A DNA stretch of 64,000 nucleotides from Agapetus fuscipes. Its lineage: Eukaryota > Arthropoda > Insecta > Trichoptera > Glossosomatidae. Positions 26,101-38,100 of this stretch are shown here, piece after piece. Where the stretch lies: the NCBI GenBank assembly GCA_951799405.1, contig OX637334.1:11718001-11782000 (forward strand), read 5' to 3'. A program made the translations under genes and the position numbers. A model generated the notes under the pieces. The model saw nothing but the letters and a program-made list of their open reading frames with translations. It searched no databases and was not told the origin of the DNA. Within the stretch, counting starts at the first letter, position 1. Every line of letters starts with the position of its first letter.

Positions 26101-29100
26101 CTGTAAGGCCTTTTACTGCAATATTTGTCTATTAATAAGTCTATCCTCGCTTCATATCCATTTACAGTGCCAATATCGTATTTATTTCTTGCAAAAACTG
26201 TTTTATATTTACTTATCAGTGTATTTATATCGGATTTTTGATATTCATTTAAATGATTTATTTTTATCTCAAAATCTTCTTCTTTTATATGTTCATTGAA
26301 ATTGATTTTGTATTTTTTTGTAGTGTTCCTGTTCTCTTTCTTAAAATCGGTATTTCTTATTATTTCATTGTCAATTTTTTCCACTTTTTCTTGAGTAATT
26401 TTTAAATCTGCATCTTGAATTAGTTTAAACGATTTTATCAAGTCTAATCCAATTAAAAAATCGTGTTTGAAATTGTTTTCCTCAATAATGTATACATCCA
26501 CATTGTTTTCTATTTCAAGTATTTTTATTTTCAAATTTGTCAAACCGCTTGTCTTTTTAACACCGTTAATCGTTACTAAATCTGCTTTATTCAAGCTGTT
26601 TCCTTTTCCTTTTACTTTCAATAGCTTAGAATTAATCAAAGAAACATTTGAGCCGGAATCATACACTCCATGTATTTCTACATTATCATTCAGTACTAGT
26701 TTGACCTTTATTAACGGTGTTTCTATTCGTTTTTTGAATCAGTTTCCTTTAATTCAGCTTCAATTAATGAATTGTTTACATGTTTAATGAAAGATTTCTT
26801 AAATTTATCATCCCTGTTTGTTTTAAACCAACATGTAGATTCAGGATGATAACGAGTACCTTTGTTTAATTTTTCACAAATTTTACATGGGGTTTTCTCT
26901 TCACTCTTATTACTTATTCTTGGATTTAAATATTTTTTCTTAGTTAAAAAGGCTTTTTTATTCATCATGATGTGTTCATACTTGCTGATCTCTGAGAATA
27001 ATTGTATTGTATCGTGTATTGCTTGTCTATTGATTTTATTGAGGATAATTTCTGGTAGACCAGCTGCCACCAAGTCCACTAAGGTACCTGTATCTATTGA
27101 TGATCTCATTTCTAGTAACAGTTTCTCTTTTCTTATTGCGTAATCTAATAAAGATCCCTCTTTATATCTAAATGATAATGCATATGTGACAGGGTTCCAC
27201 CCCTTTGTAGCAAATGATTCACAAAATTTCATTTTCCACATTGACCATTCTGATTTTATTGTGAATTTTATTAACATTGAGCTGTACCAGTCACCTGCTG
27301 CTTTTTCTAAGAATAATCTAAGAATTTCGATTTTATTTTCGTCTGATTGTATTTCAAAACGGCTGCATTCTTTTTCAAATGTATTCATCCATTGTTCTGA
27401 ATTAGTATTTTTGCTTGTAAACTTTTCAATAATAAATTTCTCTGCAATGTGTTTTGGATTATATTGTTTAATTTCTGCTACCTTCTCCAATGTTTCTTTT
27501 TTATTCAAAGCATCCAGATTTGCCTGAGTTCTCTCTTCTAGAAACATATCCTCAAATTGAAAATTGCCGTCTTCATCCATGTACGTTTTTTCTAACTCAG
27601 CTGTGATTGGAATCCACACTCGTCTTGTTTGATATCGTTTATTTAAAGTTTTCTTTATTTTATTGTAAGCCTGTGATTTCATCACTTCCCTGTGTAACGC
27701 AATTGCCTGTTGTTCCTCAGGGATGATGAAAGTTGAATCTTCGCTTGTGCCGATTGAGGTTATTGATAATATGTTTGATTTGCCATCTTTGGCTGGCAAC
27801 AACGCGAACTCAAATTTTAATTTGTCCATATCTTTTTTTTTTCAAAATTGTAGTTTTATAAGAAATCTTATTTGATTTGGTTGGTGATTCTTTATATTTT
27901 TTTCTCAAAATCAAACTTCCTCGTGTTGCTCTGAAACCAAAGAAACTACAATTAAGTTAATTTTGTTACTATTTTATAAATAAATGAAATTAAAAATTTA
28001 ACTGTATAAATTTTAACACTCCAAAAACAAAAAACATGGTCGTCCTTCAAAACATGGCCGACGTCCACCCAATCACACGAGAATACAGCTTGCTCCAATC
28101 AACGTCCTGCGCGGCAAATTCAAAACTGTATCATAATATCTTTACATAAATACTTAGCTCATGTATATAGTAATTATATTAGGAGGATTTATTTGATGGG
28201 CGCTGTTTTCGTATGAAACACACCCCAAGAGCCTTCTGTGAACTTGAACTATGCTATAGAAAGCGCGAATTCTTTAGTTTTGCATTTGCTTTTAACATCC
28301 ACAAAAAAAACAATATTTATTCTTCATATAATTATTATGAATGTATTGGTCAAAAAGTGAATAGCACTTAATTGATTGTTTTGGAAGTCATAACGTAATA
28401 ATGGCTTCTATTCTCCTTGACTGATAGGTTGGTATGAGGCTGACCACCCGTGCTGTAAAAATCGGTTCACTTTTACCGATGCAACCCCGTTTCAGGGATC
28501 GGCGGCAGGAGTTGCAAGGTTTATGTTCATGTGAGGTTTTGCTTATTTATATGCACACATGCAGAATGTGTAGGCGCGAACCTACACATGCCTTAAATGT
28601 TAGCATATCTTTGCAGCTTAGATTATAGAAAGATTCAAATTATATTGTTACAATAAAAACATAATATTATTATCAAGTAGTTTTCGTCTTTTCTTGAAAC
28701 AAATTTCAGAGGTATCGACATTCGACGAACACTACGCGCAGCACATCACTAGCGATGGCGTAAAAAAATGGCGACAAACGTCAAATATTCAAGTGCTTCA
28801 AATATTTAAAACGATTTAAAATGTACAATGCGGGTGCAATTCATTACTTTAACGGAAAAGAAATAATACCATGATCCTTATACTCCTTATTTTGACTGTT
28901 ATTTTTACACGGTAAAACATAAAAATAAGGCATTTTGATAAAAACATGCGCAGAAATACGGATTTTCGAACACGATTGTTTTAATCATATCGGATTTACC
29001 AAGGGAACGCCCACATGTCATCCCTATGGTATAATCAAAGGTTTTAAGAATTGAAACTTTATCATTAAATAGATCAAATTCAGAAAAATGTTTATTGTAT

Positions 29101-32100
29101 GTGTGACAGCTGCTGTTGATGCAAGAATTCATCGAGTAGTTAGACTTAGGTAGGTATATTGCTTAAAAATATGTATGTATGTATGTACAGGTCTTGTACA
29201 AGAATAAATGTTACTCATATTTCAAAACATTATTTTAAAGCAGGGTAATCAAAACACGAAATAATTTTGTATCTTATGAAAATTAATCATTAATTTAAAG
29301 TTTTCAAATTGAATACTTAAAAATATATGCGCGACGTCCTCAATGACTAAAGCATGAGCTCTCAATATTTTTTGGGTGGCGACTTGTATCCAGTCGTTAT
29401 TCCGCTAGGGGTGGCCAGTACCTCTGCAGATCTATTTCCACTTTATTTATTTGTTCATATTCTAACTGGCTAGCTAAAACTTGCTTTGTTGATTTGAGGT
29501 TTGGTTTTTATTTGTAAGTACACATTCAGCATTTGTAAGCGCGAACTTACACGTGTTTGTTTGTAGGCATGCATTTGATATGAGTTTTGATAGTTAATAT
29601 AGCTTTGCAACTTAGATTATGGATTATTACAGACTGTAACTGTAGCTCTGTCGCCATTCCGCTAGGGGTGGCCAGAGCCTCTGCAGAGTTGCCTCATTTT
29701 CAATATCGACAGACTTTGGTTATTTTCAATATCGCTTATTTGATCTATGATAATCCATCTTCTAAGTTACAAAGATATGTTGACATTTAAGGCTTATTAA
29801 TATTCAATGCACACCTATAATATGCAGGCACATCTAAATTTACGCTAACACATGTTCCATGTGTACCTACATACCTACAAAAACTTTTGACTTTCTCTGA
29901 AATAGGGGTGACATTGTCAAAATAAAATCATTTTTTACAGCATGGGTGGTCAGCTACATGCCAACCTACAAGTTAAAGAACACAAACATTTAATCAACTC
30001 AACTTAACTAAGCTATACATATAGTGTAATTTATCTTTCTAGCCAGACAAAATTGGTCGGTGAAGACCATTTTCCTTCACAAATCTTTTTTTTAAAAAAG
30101 GATGCTCTAACTTCAGAACTATCGTTTTTTTTTTCAATCAATAAAAAACTAATTAATTATTTTTAGCTAAGATTGCGGCAACCCTGACCACACATTAACT
30201 TTTTTCAACATCGGAGTGTTACTATATCTATGTATGTGTAAGACTTGCGTGCTGCAAATTTCTTAGACAACGGGACGTCCTCTCAGCTCTGCATCTCATG
30301 CTCGACTGACGGAAAAACCAAATAAACAGCCGGTTTATACCTACCGCAGATTTTTGCCATACAATATTTGTATGGAATTTTCGAAGCTGTTTTTTTATTT
30401 TATTTTGTACAATTCACATGCATTATCAAAAAAAAAAAAACGCAGGCAATTTTAAGTTTGATTATTAAACTTAGCATTTATATATATTTTTTGTATACTT
30501 TCATTAAACAAATTCAAGTTATTCGTTAAACCCAGATAGCATTATTTTGTAATATTTCATAAGTTTGTGTTCATTTTGACAGAATTCAAATAACTTCTAT
30601 TATTTTTGGAAACAGGTTATCTGTAAATTATACATTTCTTTATTTTATTCTGACAGTAACAGATTTTTAAAATAAAGTGAACATAATGGATATTTAAAAG
30701 CAAGAACACCGTTTTGGACTTATTCACTCTATAGGCTCTTAACCGCCCTATGCATATGAACGCAAACTTTGAGTGTACCATTCTGCTACATCCCGTATCG
30801 CGTACACGCTTGAGAAAAAAAATAATTTGATAACTACAAGCTGCCTGGCGTCTGCCTGAGTTCCAAAGTCACATCATTACTAAGTCTAGACAAGTAGTTT
30901 CTTGAGGGCAGGCTAAGCGTTCGGTTGTTTGTTTAACGTTTCATAATTTTTCATACATACTCTTCAAAAGTCAGGGGTATTTACTTGTGGTTTCGATTCC
31001 TGATTATTTTTTGCCTATTACTCGGAAAGTAGTCTGAAGGTAGGGGGCTAAACATATCATATTATATGATACTAGGGGCGTTGCCCCTGGCTGCTACGCA
31101 GCCCAACCCCTTAACATTCAGAGAATGTGTATATTGCGCATAGTTTCCTCGCGTTAAAATTCGGAAAACATGTAAAATAAAAACATGCAATCTTAGTAAA
31201 AGAAAATCAACCACCCATACTTTAAAAAATGGTTCACTTTGCAGATATCAGCTGTGTTTCAGGGAAGGTTGGCAAGAGTTGCAGGGCTTATGTTCATTTG
31301 AGATTGGGTTTTTATGTTGTAAGTCTTCATGCATTATGTGTAAGCGCGGACTTACAAATGTCTTTTTGTGGGAATGCATTTAATATGAATCTCAAATGGT
31401 ATGTATCTTTGCAACTTAGATTATAGAACTTAACAAAATAATTTCCTTGACTTAAAGGTTAGTATGTGGCTGACCACCCATACTGTGAGAAATGGTTCAC
31501 CATGCAAATTTCATCTCTGTTTGAGGAAAAGTCGGCAAGAGTTGCAGGGCTTATGTTCATTTGAGATTGGGTTTTTATGTTGTAAGTCAACATGCATTAT
31601 GTATAAGCGCGAACTTACAAATGTCTGCTTGTAAGAATGCATTTAATATGAATCTCAAATGTTATGTTTCTTTGCAACTTAGATTATAGAACTAAACAAA
31701 ATAATTTCCTTGACTTATAGGTTAGTATGTGGCTGACCACCCATACTGTTAGAAATGGTTCACCATGCAAATTTTATCTCTGTTTGAGGAAAAGTCGGCA
31801 AGAGTTGCAGGGCTTATATTTTTATGTTGTAAGTCCACATGGAGCATTTGTAAGAGCAAACTTTTACCTATCTGCTTGTGGGAATGCATTTAATATGAAT
31901 CTCAAATGGCATGTATCTTTGCGACTTAGATTACGTTAAGAAAGACACAAAATAATTTCCTTGACTTATATGTTGGTATGAGGCTGACCACCCATACTTT
32001 AAAAAATGGTTCACATTGCAAATGACACCTTTGTTTCAGGGAAGGTTGGCAAGAGTTGCAGGGCTTATGGTAATTTGAGATTGGGTTTTTATGTTGTAAG

Positions 32101-35100
32101 TCATCATGCATTATGTGTAAGCGCGAACTTACAAATGTCTGCTTGTGAGAATGCATTTAATATGAATCTCAAATGGTATGTAGGTATCTTTGCAACTTAG
32201 ATTATAGAACTAAAAAAAATAATTTCCTTGACTTATAGGTTAGTATGTGGCTGACCACCCATACTGTAAGAAATGGTTCACCATGCAAATTTTATCTCTG
32301 TTTGAGGAAAAGTCGGCAAGAGTTGCAGGGCTTATGTTCATTCGAGATTAGGTTTTTATGATGTAAGTCCACATGGAGCATTTCTAAGCACGAACCTGTC
32401 TGCTTGTGGGAATGCATTTAATATGAATCTCAAATGGTATGTATCTTTGCAACTCAGATTATGTAAAGAAATACACAAAATAATTTCCTTGACTTATAGG
32501 TTTGTATGAGGCTGACCACCCATACTTTAAAAAATGGTTCACCATGCAAATTTCATCTCTGTTTGAGGAAAAGTCGTCAAGAGTTGCATTTGAGATTGGG
32601 TTTTTATGTTGTAAGTCAACATGCATTATGTGTAAGCGCGAACTTACAAATGTCTGCTTGTAGGAATGCATGTAATATGAATCTCAAATGTAATATATCT
32701 TTGCAACTTAGATTACAGATTTAAATCCATTTTTATTTCGTTTGTTTTTTTTTTATTTTGAATCAAATAAAAGAAAATATAAAAAAACTTTCTTATTTTG
32801 CCGCTAGATGTCAATATGGTTTCATACGTATTTCGATATAAAAACAAAAGGGTCTATAAGGTTTTATAAGTGTATTTTAGTATGGAATCCAAACACGTAC
32901 GCAAATAGTACAATTTTGCAGCATATATATAAGTTATTCCTTGACTTATAGGTTGGTATGAGGCTGACCACCCATACTGTAAAAAATGGTTCACTTTCCC
33001 AATGTCACCCCTGTTTCAGGGAAGGTCGGCAAAAGTTGTGGGGCTTATGTTCATTTGAGGTTTGGATTTTATTTGTAAGTACACATTCAGCATTTGTAAG
33101 CGCGAACTACACTTGTTGGTTTGTGGGCATACATCTGAGAGCTTTAAATGAATATATCCTTGCAACTTAGATTATAGATTATAGATTATATACAAAATTT
33201 GATTTTCCATACATCGCGAATGTATTTCATCTGCTGTGATGGCATTAATTTTGAAAATTGAAACTCAAAGCGAATGACGACGGCCTGGAGTAATATAATA
33301 AAGGATTTTGTAATGTGTGTGTGCTGCTTGTGTAGATGTTGTGTCGGCACATGCGTGTGGTGTGGGGCCTGGGGAGCTCTACAGGCAGCCTACACACTCT
33401 GCTCACACTCACCCTGGAGGCCAACAAGCTCTGCTCCCAGCTACAGCTCACCATCAACAACAAGGTACTGGATGTGTTGGCACATCAACGACAAGACCTT
33501 GCTTTACTCGTATGATCAACTTAAGCCAAGCCCCTCTATTTATTTTTTATATTGTAGAACCTTACTAATGTTGAAATTTCTGCCCCTTTTGCATATGATC
33601 CAAACCATTACAAATTGACACTGGAGTAAAGCAGAGTGTGAGGAGAGATTGAGGTTACAAATTACGTGTGTCATGTGAACTTGAAATACAGTATATTTCT
33701 AGAACCCAACAAAAGAGGAGAGCAAAATTATGCACTTGTAGCCCTTTATAGATACAAACCTACTGAAGTTGTTATTCAGTTGCTAATATTCTATAATATA
33801 GGGTATTCAAAATTCCTTGCCTTATAGGCTGGTATGCAGCTGACCACCCATACTGTAAAAAATGGTTCACTTTGCCAATGTCACCCCTGCTTCAGGGAAG
33901 GTCGGCAAGAGTTACAGGGCTTATGTTCATTTGAGAGTTGGGTTTTTTACATATATTGTAGGTCCACATGCGGCATGTGTAAGCACGAAATTATGCATGT
34001 CTACTTGTGGGAAGGCATTTGATATGAATCTCAAATGATACATATCTTTGCAGCTTAGATTTAGATTTAGATTTAGATTAGATAATATTATTTTTCATAT
34101 TTTTAAGAGTAAGTAAATCTATTTACATAGTGAAAGTTTTTTTTTTTTTTTTTAAGATTTGTGGAAAGGAATGCACAATCCACCAACCTATTTTGCCTGG
34201 CCTGTTGTCTTCATGCGAAAGCAGAAGCTTGTGTGCATGCAACGGCATCTGTTGAACCAGAGTCGAAGTTATCGTCGCGAGATTCGAACCAACGTTCCGG
34301 TTCCAAATACGTTATAATTACAATAATTTGTAATACTTGATCCCCGCGGCTATAACACCGACAAACTTTAATTATTTAAAAATTAAGTTGGATAAAAACA
34401 GAGTTTTAATTCACTTATTTATTTCTTTTTTAATTCCATTTTAATTTCTTATTTTTGATTTCCAGGAGATGGAGGATGCTTGTGAAGTTGTGATAATGCA
34501 GTTGAATGATTTGATTGAAGAGAACAAGGGCAGCACCAAAGCTGTATCATCTACATGTGATGGACAGAAGACTTACCGAATATCTGACAGAAAGGTAATC
34601 AACCGGTAGATGGCAATAGACATCTTGGACACCCATGGAAAATATGATTTACTAATGGCATTTTTTACAATAAATTTAGATAAAGTCAGCTGAAAGTAGC
34701 ACAGATAAAGGGAATGTATGCAACCGTCAGACAGTGAGTAGTTTGTCATGCAAGAGCTGCCATCTGGAAGCAGGGAACATAAGGAAGAGAGTTGCCAGTG
34801 CGCCAACTGCTAGAAAAATAGGTATTTCACTTTTTTATGTGCCTGCCTACCTACTAAAATTTTCTTTCAATGTTGCCGTTTTGTCTACTTTTTCTCTTAG
34901 ACTTGAAGCCCGTTCCTCAATTCTTCCCTCTAGGATAAAATGCAAGAGCCATGATTTTTTTGGAATGGTAAAAAATGCATTAAAAGAGCATGGGATGTAA
35001 CATGCACCCATATTACATTTGCAAGATAAGAGCATGGGATGTGCTCCAATGTAACATGCACCCATATTACATTTGCAAGATAAGAGCATGGGATGTGCTC

Positions 35101-38100
35101 CAATGTAACATGCACCCATATTACATTTGCACTAAAAATTTTCTTTTTTTACTACTAAAATTTTCTTTCAATGTTGCCGTTTTGTCTACTTTTTCTCTTA
35201 GACTTGAAGCCCGTTCCTCAATTCTTCCCTCTAGGATAAAATGCAAGAGCCATGATTTTTTTGGAATGGTAAAAAATGCATTAAAAGAGCATGGGATGTA
35301 ACATGCACCCATATTACATTTGCAAGATAAGAGCATGGGATGTGCTCCAATGTAACATGCACCCATATTACATTTGCAAGATAAGAGCATGGGATGTGCT
35401 CCAATGTAACATGCACCCATATTACATTTGCAAGATAAGAGCATGGGATGTGCTCCAATGTAACATGCACCCATATTATATTTGCAAGATAAGAGCATGG
35501 GATGTGCTCCAATGTAACATGCACCCATATTATATTTGCAAGATAAGAGCATGGGATGTGCTCCAATGTAACATGCACCCATATTACATTTGCATGAAGC
35601 ACTTATTTCATCACAATCGGCTCAGATTAAATTTTGAAATCAAAATAAATTCTCGGTTTGCAAACGTAACTTGTCTATAGTACTAGGGCCCTTAGCATAC
35701 AATAACAAAATATTTTATTGCCTTTTGCCTAGAAACCCAGCCGTATGATGTCACAATTTTGTTGCCTATAGAATTTGTGACAAGTCCATTATAGCATAGA
35801 ACTATTTTATTGTTAGGTTTAGGTTGGAGTTATGGTAGTTTGATATACTTACAATAATAATAACTACAAATTTATTACTCGGATATTAGACGAACCGTTA
35901 CAAGAGAACTTTCATTATTATCAACGTTACGTTAGCGACGTAGCTAACGTCTTCAGGAGACACCCAATCTGCACGACGACTGAGTTCATCCAGAGGGTTA
36001 ACTGTGTCGTTATTATTATTATCTTTTTTTTCTTCTTTTAAATGAAATTCTTGATTCAAATTATATTTTCTATATGTTTTTTTTTTCAGAAAATCGATAC
36101 TCCATGTACACAGAAGGTTTGTCTACTAATTCAAAATGCAAAAATAAATACAACAAGTCTAATATGGAAACTAATTATTTTGGATACAGAAGGCCTCGCA
36201 AGCTGTAAGAAAACCTTTTGATATTCGTAATTTAGAATTGTAGGGCGACTGAAAGCAGTTCAATTGCTTCCTCGGCTGACCAATATATTAGGTGGAGAAG
36301 TAGTCAACTAAGGACATCACAAAAGCGCTAACTAGGGTCTTGACCGCATAAGACAGTAGACATCTTCTAATTGCCTTTATTTGGTGTAGTGAGAGGAAAG
36401 CGGAAGCTACTATGGCATCTATTTGCCTTCCTAATTAAGGTTCCGATCCAGTGAGACTCCTAAAAGTCTCACCGAATCGGAAGGCGGGATGAGCTCACCT
36501 CCTATAGAGAGCGGTGGGATGCGTTATCTTCATCTCCATTGGTTTTCTCTGCTGTCATTGGTGGAGTGGTGGCGCTTCTTCTCGGCAAATAGAAAAGCCA
36601 CAAATTAAACAACCCCAGATCAAATCTGAAAATTTTACAAATCAACTTATCCGTTGACCATAAAAGTAAAAGAAGTGAATGTTTTAAACTTGATTTAACT
36701 GTTTTGATTTTAAATATTCATTTGTGATTCAAGTCTTTATTTCTATTGTAACATGCTTTAATACCTAAAGTAGGTATGGTTTTAAATAATTTTGTCTACT
36801 TGAGTAAATATATGAAGTCCTAATATCTTGTAAGTTTGATAAGTATACATACTTCTGGAATATTCTCACACTATCATTATCTTCAACTCTGTTTTGTGGT
36901 CTTGCCATATTTCAGATTAATTTTATTGTTTAATTTATATTTTGATCGCAGATGTAAAGATAGAAATACTTCAAACAATGAAGGTAGCGCCTCCCAAGAT
37001 GTGCTTAGAAAGGCAGGTCTGTACGCCGGCAAGTGTACCAGCAGTGTGTACCACAGGAACTGCTTCCCTCCGAGGCAGTCTCGTATTCCTGAAGCATCAC
37101 ACCCTGTCAGCAGACAGAAGAATCCACAGGGAGGTCACTCACATCTCACCACCACACAATTGAAGAAGCAGAATGTGCCATCAAATAACAACGTAAGTAT
37201 TGCATAAAACACACCATAATTAATGGTTCCTCTGCACTTATCAATCAATAGAAAAGAAAAAGCGGGTGTGTTTGATTAAGGTAATGGCACCTATAGATGA
37301 CATACCACCTAAAGATGACAGTGTCTCATAACCTTTCAAAAAACAAGAGTTTTAAAAAAGTAGCGGGAATTTTATTTGTTGCACTGACAACACTGATTCT
37401 TCTCCCTGGAGACAACATAACAAAACAATCAAACGCCATTGTGGTTTCCATAATACGGTCTTGTTTATGTTTGTGGTTGTATCATTTGCTGTTTTTCGCT
37501 TCAATTCTAGTGATTTGGTTAAGGTAAGTGTATTTACTATTTAAGTTTTTTTATCTCGATATTTATCGCAATAATATACTTACCTAAATAAGTTTTTGTC
37601 ATTGTTAGACTTAATTTCACAACAAAGCGCTTTGCAGTCATTTTGGTTATGGGTTGGGGTTGCAAAGGCGGTGTCATGTTTAGGTTCCTTAAAAGGCGCA
37701 GTTTCCTAAAGATGATCGTATTGTCATCTTAAAGTTTTTTAGCCCCGATTGATGGTTCAGTGCTATAGAAGTTAAAAAATAAAAATAATATGTGGGATTT
37801 TTATTTCGGTGCAATAGTTGTCCAGGAACCTTAAGCTGACAGCTATGTCATCCTTAGGTTCTTAGCGTGTCATCTTTAGGTTATGCATACCTAAGTAACT
37901 TTTTATTTTTTAAGGGAGATTTATGATGTGCCCCAAGTTGCAAATCTTTCATTTCTTTATTCTAATTAAAATAAATGTGTTATTATTTTTGCTAATTTGG
38001 CTTTTTAATTTACACAGAAACCTATGTCATCTTTAGGTGCCGTCATTGTCATCTTTAGGAACCGAACGAATTTTGAATGTCATCTATAGGGGCCAATTGA

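Larger units (their letters stand above)
16099..28146 (-). mobile_element. Ty3/gypsy-type LTR retrotransposon, split by an ISL2EU transposon
   Basis: Minus-strand order is 5' LTR 27859-28146, gag 26723-27829, pro-RT-RNase H from about 26728 to 24413, integrase 17350-16426, 3' LTR 16099-16386. TAAATA at 16093-16098 and 28147-28152 looks like the target duplication, although 4-6 bp readings are possible. The integrase is interrupted by the 7-kb ISL2EU element at 17353-24410. About 124 bp of foreign sequence breaks the RT near 25690-25810. A G-rich polypurine tract (GGGGGGGGAGA on the minus strand) precedes the 3' LTR near 16387-16400. Confidence 0.92.

Noticed and set aside
31205..32722. CRISPR-like array
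   Set aside because: Units are 245-267 bp, diverged and transposon-derived; no short repeats with unique spacers.
31205..33190. Repeated 60-76 codon frames starting MRLTTHTVK or MVHFAD
   Set aside because: They are readings of the LINE tail repeat; the frame is lost between copies and indels are not multiples of three.
35121..35680. Open frames of 153 (minus) and 129 (plus) codons
   Set aside because: They lie fully in the 54-bp minisatellite; the unit is divisible by three, so frames stay open on both strands.
36942..37163. Alternative 73-codon frame over exon 11
   Set aside because: It does not fit the splice phase of exons 10 and 12.
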